A stretch of 59,605 bases of DNA from a bacterium (GTDB taxonomy: Bacteria > Zixibacteria > MSB-5A5 > WJJR01), in assembly GCA_035559435.1 (NCBI GenBank), contig DATMBC010000024.1, forward strand, positions 1-59,605. Reading direction: 5' to 3'. The notes under the pieces were generated by a model. It was not told the origin of the DNA and made no database searches. It was given only the letters and a program-made list of their open reading frames with translations. Position numbers and translations under genes: made by a program. Shown piece after piece: positions 1 through 7,134 of the stretch (the first letter of the stretch is position 1; each line of letters starts with the position of its first letter).

Positions 1-1
1 G

Positions 2-1057
2 GCGGCGGCCGCCGCCCAGGTGACGCTGGCCGAACTGCCCGATGTCGTCGCCGCCGCCGATGTGCTCAGTCTGCACCTGCCCTTGACCGAAAAGACGCGC
101 AACCTGATCGATGCGCCGATGATCGCGCGCCTCAAGCCCAGCGCGCTGGTGGTCAACGCTGCGCGCGGTGGGATCATCGACGAAACGGCGCTGGCCCGGG
201 CGCTGGATGAGGGACGTCTGGCCGGCTGCGCGTTGGATGTGTACGAAAAGGAGCCGCCCGAGGACCGTTGGTTCGCCGGGCGCGAGAATGTGGTGGTCAC
301 GCCGCATCTGGGCGCCTCGACCGCCGAAAGCCAGACCAAGGTTGCCGTCGAAATCGCGCGAGCGGTGCGGCAGGCGCTGGTCGAGGGCGTCTATGTCAAC
401 GCCATCAATCTGCCGGTGACCGATCCCTCCGATCTTCCGCGGCTTCTCCCCTACCTCAAACTGGCGGAGAAGACCGGCCGCCTGTTGCGTATGCTGGGCA
501 GCGGCGCCTGCGACGCCATGACGCTGGAGTTGGGTTCGCAGACTCAATCGGAGTCGCGCCTGATCACCGCGGCGGCGGTGAAGGGATTCCTCGCGCCGCA
601 GACCGACACGCCGATCACGATGGTCAACGCGATGACGATCGCCGCCGAGCGGCACCTGAAGGTGGCGGTGAGCGATCAATCGGCCGATCCGGCGCGCGCC
701 AATCAGATCGCCCTCGAGGCGCGGGTCGGCGGCATACTGCACCGGGTGGTGGGGGTGGTCGAAAACGGCGCGAGTCTGCGGCTGCGCCAGATCGACGAAT
801 TCCCGCTGGACATCGCCCCCGAAGGCCGTGTGCTCATCTTCACCAACGAGGACCGTCCGGGGGTGATCGGCGCGGTGGGGGCGCTTTTGGGGCGCGCCAA
901 CGTGAACATTGCCTCGTGGAACCTGGGACGGCGTCAGCGGGGCGGCACCGCGCTGGGGATTGTTGCGGTCGATGATCCGGTGCCGCAGGCGGTGCTTGAT
1001 GAACTGGGCCGTCTGCCGCATCTCGGAAATGTCGTGCAGGTGGATTGGGGGGAATGA
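2..1057 (+). CDS. serA: D-3-phosphoglycerate dehydrogenase, 5' truncated by window edge
   Basis: Partial gene: the frame is open from the first bases and the N-terminal part lies outside the window. The product oxidises 3-phosphoglycerate with NAD in the first step of serine synthesis in the cytosol. What is visible is the second half of the nucleotide-binding/catalytic domain (VNAARGGIIDE, then LDVYEKEPP and TPHLGAST with the catalytic His), an intervening allosteric substrate-binding-like domain, and a C-terminal ACT domain (about the last 75 residues, beginning RVLIFTNEDRPGVIGAVG), which usually senses serine. The ASB-plus-ACT layout is that of the long bacterial SerA type. Its stop overlaps the next gene's ATG (ATGA), so translation is probably coupled. 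Confidence 0.95.
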   Translation, partial: AAAAAQVTLAELPDVVAAADVLSLHLPLTEKTRNLIDAPMIARLKPSALVVNAARGGIIDETALARALDEGRLAGCALDVYEKEPPEDRWFAGRENVVVTPHLGASTAESQTKVAVEIARAVRQALVEGVYVNAINLPVTDPSDLPRLLPYLKLAEKTGRLLRMLGSGACDAMTLELGSQTQSESRLITAAAVKGFLAPQTDTPITMVNAMTIAAERHLKVAVSDQSADPARANQIALEARVGGILHRVVGVVENGASLRLRQIDEFPLDIAPEGRVLIFTNEDRPGVIGAVGALLGRANVNIASWNLGRRQRGGTALGIVAVDDPVPQAVLDELGRLPHLGNVVQVDWGE

Positions 1058-1590
1058 CCATGAGCAACAATCGCACCCTGCTGCCCTTTGCCGGCTATCC
1101 GCCGCGCATCGGACGTTATCTCACGCAGATGGAGGATGTCCGACGGCAATTGAAGAAGTATGTCGAAGGATTGACGCCGGAACAGTTGGCCTGGCATCCC
1201 AATGACAAAGTCGAGTCGATCGGCACATTGCTTCTGCACATCGCCGCGGTCGAATGTTCCTGGATCGGCGAGGACATCATGCGCCGTCCGATGGACGACG
1301 AATGGAAGATCGCCTTTCCGATCCGTTTCGGCATTCCGCAGGTCTCGGGCCAGCCGCTGGAGTACTTTCTCAATACGCTGGATGCCATCCGGGAACAGAC
1401 CAAGGCCGACTTGAAGACGCTGGAGGACGAGGATCTGGATCGCTTGATCTCGCCCTTGGATCCCGGCGATCCGTCGAACACAGCGCAGTTTACGATTGAG
1501 TGGATTCTTTACCACGTGGTCGACCACGAGGCGCATCACAAGGGGCAGATCGCCGCGATGAAGCGCCTGCTGCCCGTTCCGATTCCATGA
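1054..1590 (+). CDS. DinB/YfiT-fold protein (DUF664-like)
   Basis: 178-residue four-helix-bundle protein of the DinB superfamily. The family usually binds a divalent metal with three His residues; candidate ligands here are H in LLLHIAAVE and the C-terminal pair HVVDHEAHHKGQI, typical of the family's HxxxH-type end motif. Members act as metal-dependent transferases for small thiols (bacillithiol, mycothiol) or have unknown roles, so no substrate can be given. The ATG at 1054 overlaps the serA stop and has a G-rich ribosome site just before it; a second ATG lies two codons in. Two further DinB-fold genes occur at 21328 and 21982. Confidence 0.85.
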   Translation: MTMSNNRTLLPFAGYPPRIGRYLTQMEDVRRQLKKYVEGLTPEQLAWHPNDKVESIGTLLLHIAAVECSWIGEDIMRRPMDDEWKIAFPIRFGIPQVSGQPLEYFLNTLDAIREQTKADLKTLEDEDLDRLISPLDPGDPSNTAQFTIEWILYHVVDHEAHHKGQIAAMKRLLPVPIP

Positions 1591-2399
1591 GCGACGATAT
1601 CCTGTCCAACCCGGTGGTGCGTTCGTTGCGGGCGCACCGCTCGATCCGCCGATTCACCGCCGAGCCGGTGAGCGACGAGACGCTCAACGCGCTGATCGAG
1701 ACCGCCCAGCGTTCCTCGACCTCCTCAAACCTGCAATGCTACTCGGTGATTGTCGTGCGCGATCCGGAGCGAAAGCGCCGCATCGCGCTCTTGTGCGGCA
1801 ACCAGCAGCAGATCATCGACGCGCCGGTCTTTCTGGCGCACTGCGCCGATCTGAACCGCGCGCGGCTGGTCTGCGAGCAGGCGGGGTACCGTTTCGAGGC
1901 GAAGTTTGTCGAACTGCTGCTGTTGTCGGTGATCGACGTCACCATTTTTGCGCAGACCCTGCTGTCGGCGGCCGAGGGCATCGGGCTGGGCGGCTGTTAC
2001 ATCGGCGCGGCGCGTAATCATCCCTTCGAGTTGGCCGAGGTTCTCGGATTGCCGCCGCTGGTGTTTGCGGTCTTCGGCATGACGCTGGGCCATCCCGATC
2101 CGGCGCATCAGCCGCCGTTGCGCCCGCGTCTGCCGCTGGCCGGCGTCATCCATCACGAAACCTACGACGATGCGCGCTGGACAGAGGCGCATCGCGCGTA
2201 CGACAGAGCGATGCGCGAGACGGGCATCTACAAGGGACGCCAGATCGACCTGAGCAAACGTCTCCCCGGCTGGTCGCGCGTCATCGATGACGCGGACTAT
2301 GGTTGGATCGAGCATTCGGCGCGGCGCTGGATCGATCCGGCGGGGTTCCGTGCCGACATCCGCCCGTTCCTCGACCGTCAGGGGTTCGGGTTCGACTGA
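1587..2399 (+). CDS. NfsA-like nitroreductase family oxidoreductase
   Basis: 270-residue FMN-dependent NAD(P)H oxidoreductase of the nitroreductase superfamily, resembling NfsA/FRP types. Seen: the N-terminal FMN-phosphate motif RAHRSIRRFTAEPV, the RSSTSSNLQ segment contacting FMN, and the mid-protein GLGGCYIGAARN loop. Such enzymes reduce nitroaromatics, quinones or flavins; the physiological substrate cannot be told from sequence. The ATG at 1587 overlaps the previous stop by the ATGA arrangement, and a longer upstream reading of the frame is not needed because it would lie inside the DinB gene. It is cotranscribed with serA-dinB by spacing. Confidence 0.88.
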   Translation: MSDDILSNPVVRSLRAHRSIRRFTAEPVSDETLNALIETAQRSSTSSNLQCYSVIVVRDPERKRRIALLCGNQQQIIDAPVFLAHCADLNRARLVCEQAGYRFEAKFVELLLLSVIDVTIFAQTLLSAAEGIGLGGCYIGAARNHPFELAEVLGLPPLVFAVFGMTLGHPDPAHQPPLRPRLPLAGVIHHETYDDARWTEAHRAYDRAMRETGIYKGRQIDLSKRLPGWSRVIDDADYGWIEHSARRWIDPAGFRADIRPFLDRQGFGFD

Positions 2400-2400
2400 G

Positions 2401-2760
2401 ATGGCGAAGGTGACCGTCGCGGGGGATACCGTTCGCATCCGACTGGAGTCGCCGGAGGATATCTGGTTCTGGGAGCGGCGGTTCAACGTCTTCGACTTTC
2501 TCGAGATATTCCCACCGGAGGCAATCACCGAACCGGTGCCGGAGACGCATGTTCCGCCGCCGGCCGAAGCGCAATTGACCTTTGAGACGGATGCGGGATT
2601 CAGTTTTCAAACCGACATCGTGCGGGGCGGATTCTACCTGCGCAATCAGACCCAGGGAACGCGTCGCTGGATGGCGGCGGCCAACCCCCAGCCGGGGGAG
2701 GACATCCAGATCGAGCGCCGCGGTCCGTTGCAGTATTACCTGAGCCGCGTCGGCGGCTAA
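2401..2760 (+). CDS. conserved-looking small protein of unknown function
   Basis: 119 residues, starting one base after the upstream stop. I do not recognise the family. The sequence is acidic in the centre with a proline-rich stretch (PPEAITEPVPETHVPPP), and alternates predicted beta strands (KVTVAGDTVRIRLES; QLTFETDAGFSFQT; LQYYLSRV), so it is likely a small beta-barrel-like soluble protein. No signal peptide or membrane segment. The tight packing between the nitroreductase and the phosphodiesterase supports it as a real gene. Confidence 0.7.
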   Translation: MAKVTVAGDTVRIRLESPEDIWFWERRFNVFDFLEIFPPEAITEPVPETHVPPPAEAQLTFETDAGFSFQTDIVRGGFYLRNQTQGTRRWMAAANPQPGEDIQIERRGPLQYYLSRVGG

Positions 2761-2765
2761 ACGCC

Positions 2766-3482
2766 ATGCAGATTATCGCCCACCGCGGGAATTCATCGGT
2801 CTGCCACGAGAACACAATGGCGGCGTTCGAGCGCGCGGTCGCCGACGGCGCCGATGGCATCGAGTTCGACCTGCGGCTGACCGCCGACCGCCAGTGGGTG
2901 ATCCACCATGATGCGGAGCTGGAACTGGACGGGAAGCGTCAGGCAATCTCCGCGCTGCCGCTGCACGAGACGCTGCGCGCCCGGGTCGGTCCCCAGCGCG
3001 AGCCGATCCCGCGCCTCGACGACTTTCTGCTCTGGGCGCGTGAAACGCGCATCCCGCTGGTCTTCGACATCAAGGACCGCGACGGAATCAGGGAATTGGT
3101 GGAGACCATTGAACGCGCCGGCATCGAGAACCCGGCGATCTACTCCTCCTTTCATCGCTCGGTGTTGAAGGCGCTCGAACTGGCGCGTCCCGACTGGCCG
3201 CGAGGGCTGATCGTCGGCGATCCGCGCTCGGCGCTGGCGCGGCAGTTCCTCACCGGCTCGCTCATCCGCTGGGCGCGGCGGCACCGGCTGACATCGCTGC
3301 ATCTGGATGAACACTGGGTGGTGCCATCGACGCTGGCGAAGATGCGCGAGGCCGGGCTGCGCCTGGCGATCTGGACGGTCGATGATCCGCTGCGGATGAC
3401 ACTGCTGGCGGCGCTGGAAATCGACGCGCTCATCACCAACCGGCCCGACTTGGCGCGTATAACACTGCGTGGAAACTCGTAG
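2766..3482 (+). CDS. glycerophosphodiester phosphodiesterase family protein
   Basis: 238 residues, a TIM-barrel GDPD. The family hydrolyses glycerophosphodiesters to glycerol 3-phosphate and an alcohol. Diagnostic features: IIAHRGNSS with the catalytic HR, ENTMAAFERAVADGADGIEFDLRLTAD split by the metal-binding ExD, and VIHHDAELE with the second catalytic His. No signal peptide, so the cytosolic UgpQ-like form is likely. At 238 aa it is of normal length. The stop lies 14 bases inside the next gene. Confidence 0.93.
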   Translation: MQIIAHRGNSSVCHENTMAAFERAVADGADGIEFDLRLTADRQWVIHHDAELELDGKRQAISALPLHETLRARVGPQREPIPRLDDFLLWARETRIPLVFDIKDRDGIRELVETIERAGIENPAIYSSFHRSVLKALELARPDWPRGLIVGDPRSALARQFLTGSLIRWARRHRLTSLHLDEHWVVPSTLAKMREAGLRLAIWTVDDPLRMTLLAALEIDALITNRPDLARITLRGNS

Positions 3483-4329
3483 CCCATTCTGGTCGCGGAT
3501 TATCTGGACAGCGCTCATCGGCGGCGGCCTTGCCACTGCGGCCCTGGCGTCGGAGTATGCGGGCCTGGCGCGAAGCGCCGGACCTTCCGGCGGCATCGTC
3601 GAGCGCTTTGCGCCGCCGGACGGGTATGCCCGTGTCCCTCTGGCGGCGGATTCCTACAAGGAGTGGCTGCGGCAGCTTCCGCTTCTGCCCGACACCACAC
3701 CCGCCCGCGACTGGACAGGGCGGCTGGTGTTCGCTCCGACTGAGATCGGCGGCGTGCTCGATTGGCGGCTTTTGGGCGCCGAGGAGCAATGTGCCGACAT
3801 CGTGATGCGGTTGTTGGCCGAGTTCGCATGGGTAGTCGATCCCTCCTCGATTCCTTCCTTTCGAAGTCTTTCGGGGCAGGAGATGACCTGGGCGCGGTGG
3901 TTGTCGGGACGGTATGGAACCAACACGGCGCAGACCGCCATCGTGCACACTTCCGGGGCGCGTCGCGAGCCCGGCCGCCGCGAACTGGACGCCTACCTGC
4001 GCTTTGTCATGACATACGCCAACACCGCATCGCTGGCGCGCGACTGGCCGGAGGTCGCGCCTGCCGATCTGGCGATCGGCGATGTGGTCATTCAGCCGCA
4101 CTGCACCGGGCAGGGCATGGGGCATTTGTCGGTCGTGGTCGATGCCTGTCGCGACACGGATGGCCATCAACTCTACCTGTTTGTCGATGGATTTACCCCG
4201 GCCCGCGATCCGGTCGTGCGTCAACGGCTCGCGGGTGATCGGTCGTCGGCGTGGATGACGCTCGCCGAATACCTGCAATTGCAGAGCGTCTTCGGCCCCG
4301 GCTTCTGCCACCGTCCCCCCGCACAGTAA
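3469..4329 (+). CDS. DUF4846 domain protein, secreted or membrane-anchored
   Basis: 286 residues from a GTG that overlaps the phosphodiesterase gene. An N-terminal hydrophobic segment (about residues 10-27, IIWTALIGGGLATAALAS) looks like a signal peptide or anchor. The rest matches my memory of DUF4846: WLRQLPLLPD, EEQCADIVMRLLAEF, RWLSGRYGTNT, an YLRFVMTYANTASL stretch, and a C-terminal GDVVIQPHCTGQGMGHLSVVVD with a conserved H near GHLS and SSAWMTL. The fold is thought to be papain/NlpC-like, but enzymatic function is not established. No good Shine-Dalgarno precedes the GTG, so the start is uncertain. Confidence 0.72.
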   Translation: METRSPFWSRIIWTALIGGGLATAALASEYAGLARSAGPSGGIVERFAPPDGYARVPLAADSYKEWLRQLPLLPDTTPARDWTGRLVFAPTEIGGVLDWRLLGAEEQCADIVMRLLAEFAWVVDPSSIPSFRSLSGQEMTWARWLSGRYGTNTAQTAIVHTSGARREPGRRELDAYLRFVMTYANTASLARDWPEVAPADLAIGDVVIQPHCTGQGMGHLSVVVDACRDTDGHQLYLFVDGFTPARDPVVRQRLAGDRSSAWMTLAEYLQLQSVFGPGFCHRPPAQ

Positions 4330-4440
4330 GCGAATTAATTCCATCTGGACACCGGCGCGGCTGAAACCCATACTGCACTGGGCCGTATTCAGGCTGTCAT
4401 GCCGATGCCCTGTTGCCATTCCACAATCCAAGGAGTTCCA

Positions 4441-7074
4441 ATGATCAGACGTCGATCGGCCCCGGGCCGCAACGTTGCGGGGTGTGCCATCCTGGCGGCC
4501 ATCTTGTTGCTGCCGCATCAGGTCCTCGCCGATGCCCGCCTCCCCCGTCAGGTGGTTCCCACCGAACAAGCGATCACGCTGGCGCTGGATGCCGACAAAC
4601 CGGACTACCGCGGCGCCACGACGATTACGTTGGCCGTGACGGAACTATCCGCGACGATCCAGTTTCATTCCAACGGACTGTCGCTGGGCCAACTCGAACT
4701 CGTGCAGAACGGCCGCACCATTCCGACCACAATCGATCCGGGCGAATGGGAGATTGTGACGGTCAGGGCCGCGTCGCCTTTGTCCGTCGGTACGGCGACG
4801 CTGCGGATGGATTTCACCAACACCTACGACACCACCGCTGTCAGTCTGTACCGCACCGTGGTCGACGGCCAGGGGTACTGCTTCACGCAGATGGAGGCGG
4901 ACGAGGCCCGCGATGCCTTTCCCTGCTGGGACGAGCCGGGCTTCAAGATTCCCTATCAGTTGACTATCAGCGTGCCCGAGGGGCATACCGCGGTCACCAA
5001 CATGCCGCTGGAGGAGGAGTCGATCGACAACGGCTGGCGCGTCATGCGGTTCAAGAAGAGCCCGCCCATGCCCTCCTACCTTCTGGCGATCGCCACCGGC
5101 CCGCTGGAATTCACGCCGATTCCGGGAATGTCGACCCCCGGCAACATTGTCTGCATCAAGGGACGCTCCCACCTGGTGGAGCACGCCCTCCGAACCACGC
5201 CGCCGCTTCTGGCGGCGCTGGAGCGTTACTTCGGCAGCCCGTACCCCTATGACAAACTCGACCTGATCGCGGTGCCGGAATTCTGGCCGGGCGGGATGGA
5301 AAATCCCGGAGCGATCACCTTCGCCGAGGGCATTCTGCTCCTGGACCCGAAGAACGCCAGCGTCGGGCAGAAGCGCTCGCAGGCGGCGGTCATCGCGCAT
5401 GAGCTCGCGCACATGTGGTTTGGCGACCTGGTCACGATGGAATGGTGGGATGACCTCTGGCTCAATGAATCGTTCGCGTCCTGGATGGGCAGCAAGGTCA
5501 CGCACGAGGTCTTTCCCGAGTACGGCATGGAAGTCGGGGCGGTGCGCGCGGCATCGGGGGCGATGATCACCGACGCGCGTCCTTCGACGCGCGCCATCCG
5601 TCAGCCGGTGGCGGCCACCGACAATTTGCTGCAGTCGGCCGACGAACTGGCCTACAGCAAGGGCGAGGCGGTCCTCGGGATGTTCGAGGCATGGCTGGGC
5701 CCCGAGGTGTTCCGTCGCGGGGTCATTGATTATATCAGCCAGAACGCCTGGAAGAACGCCACGGCGCAGGATCTCTGGGCGGCGCTGACGGCGGCATCGC
5801 AGCGCGACTTTGCCGCAACGATGGCGACCTTCGTCGACCAGCCGGGCGTCCCGGTGGTGGCGGCGGAGTTGACCATGGACGGCAAGGTGCGGCTCTCGCA
5901 GCGGCGTTTCTCCAGCTTCGGCCATGAGGTCGGCGGCGAGCTCTGGGCGATCCCCGTGCAATTGAAGTACGCCGACCGGGCCGGCACCAAGTCGCAGTCG
6001 TTCCTGCTCGATGCGCCCGAGGCCACCTTGTCGCTGGAGTCCGATGGCCCGCCGCAGTGGGTGATGCCAAACGCCGGATCAGCGGGGTACTACCGCTGGA
6101 CGGTGCCGCCGCAGATGCTGGCGGCGCTGGCCGAGCAGGGCACTCAGTGGCTGTCGGTGACAGAGCGGGTGGGACTCATCGGCAACGTCAGCGCGCTGTT
6201 GGATGCCGGGATCATCTCCGGCGATGATTACCTGCGCACGCTCAATCATTTTGCCGATGACCCCAATCCCCAGGTGATCTCGACATTGCTCGCGGGGTTG
6301 GATAAGGTGAAGAATGCCTTTGTGACTGAGGATTTGCAGGACGAATTCGCGCTCTATGTCCGCCGGACGCTGGGTCCGGCGTTGGAGCGCTTCGGGATGA
6401 CGTCGCGGGCGGGCGAGGACGAAGAGGTGACGCGGTTCCGTCCGCAGTTGATCGGCTGGCTGGGCGAGGAAGGACGCGACCCGGCGGTGCTGGCTTACGC
6501 CGATTCGTTGGCGCAGACCTACCTGCGCGATCCGGCCGCGGTCGATCCCGCGTTTGCGGGCACGGCGATGGCGCTTACGGCGCAGCATGGCGACCGTGCG
6601 TTGTTCGACGAGTGCCGACGGCGCTTCGAATCGGCGCAGATTCCCCAGCAGCGGTCGCTGTTCTTGAACACGCTGGGTCATTTCCGCGACCCCGCCCTGG
6701 TGGAGGAGGCGCTGCGGTACACCTTGGAGGGCCCATTGCGTCCGAATGAGTTCTTCAACATTCCCTTTGCCGTGCGGTCCCATCCGGCCCATGAGCAGAA
6801 GGTGATGGACTGGACGATCGCCAATTACGAGTCCATCACCGCCAAATTGCCGCCGCTGATCGTTCCGTTTCTGCCCTACATCGCCGAGGGGTGCTCGCGG
6901 GACCGTCTCGCCGCGGCCCGGACCTTTTTTTCGGACCCGTCACGAATCATGGCCGGCACCGAAGAAAGTCTTGCCAAAATCACCGATCAGGTGAATGATT
7001 GTGCCGGCTTGCGGGAGCGCGAGGGGGCAAAGGTATCGGCCTACCTCAAGCAGTTCGTCGCGGCCCACGACTGA
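4441..7074 (+). CDS. secreted M1 family metalloaminopeptidase
   Basis: 877-residue zinc aminopeptidase (gluzincin). The chosen ATG follows AAGGAG by seven bases and gives a signal peptide ending near QVLADA. Domains: N-terminal beta saddle (about 35-220), catalytic thermolysin-like domain with GGMENPG (about 284-290) that binds the substrate amino terminus, and the zinc motif HELAHMWFG at 320-328 with the third ligand Glu343 in WLNESFASW. A long C-terminal helical ERAP1-like domain follows. Expected role is removal of N-terminal residues from peptides in the periplasm or outside the cell. A terminator hairpin follows about 30 bases after the stop. Confidence 0.95.
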   Translation: MIRRRSAPGRNVAGCAILAAILLLPHQVLADARLPRQVVPTEQAITLALDADKPDYRGATTITLAVTELSATIQFHSNGLSLGQLELVQNGRTIPTTIDPGEWEIVTVRAASPLSVGTATLRMDFTNTYDTTAVSLYRTVVDGQGYCFTQMEADEARDAFPCWDEPGFKIPYQLTISVPEGHTAVTNMPLEEESIDNGWRVMRFKKSPPMPSYLLAIATGPLEFTPIPGMSTPGNIVCIKGRSHLVEHALRTTPPLLAALERYFGSPYPYDKLDLIAVPEFWPGGMENPGAITFAEGILLLDPKNASVGQKRSQAAVIAHELAHMWFGDLVTMEWWDDLWLNESFASWMGSKVTHEVFPEYGMEVGAVRAASGAMITDARPSTRAIRQPVAATDNLLQSADELAYSKGEAVLGMFEAWLGPEVFRRGVIDYISQNAWKNATAQDLWAALTAASQRDFAATMATFVDQPGVPVVAAELTMDGKVRLSQRRFSSFGHEVGGELWAIPVQLKYADRAGTKSQSFLLDAPEATLSLESDGPPQWVMPNAGSAGYYRWTVPPQMLAALAEQGTQWLSVTERVGLIGNVSALLDAGIISGDDYLRTLNHFADDPNPQVISTLLAGLDKVKNAFVTEDLQDEFALYVRRTLGPALERFGMTSRAGEDEEVTRFRPQLIGWLGEEGRDPAVLAYADSLAQTYLRDPAAVDPAFAGTAMALTAQHGDRALFDECRRRFESAQIPQQRSLFLNTLGHFRDPALVEEALRYTLEGPLRPNEFFNIPFAVRSHPAHEQKVMDWTIANYESITAKLPPLIVPFLPYIAEGCSRDRLAAARTFFSDPSRIMAGTEESLAKITDQVNDCAGLREREGAKVSAYLKQFVAAHD

Positions 7075-7105
7075 CGCACTATCGAGAGGGGGCTCTCTTG
7101 CGAGG

Positions 7106-7131
7106 CGGCGGGGATTTCATCCCCGCCGTTT
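7106..7131 (+). terminator. intrinsic terminator after the M1 peptidase gene
   Basis: Perfect 10-bp stem (CGGCGGGGAT / ATCCCCGCCG) with a three-base loop, followed by a short weak T stretch (TTTCCATT). It lies between converging genes, so it may also slow the opposing kinase transcript, although no T run exists on that side. Confidence 0.7.
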
Positions 7132-7134
7132 CCA

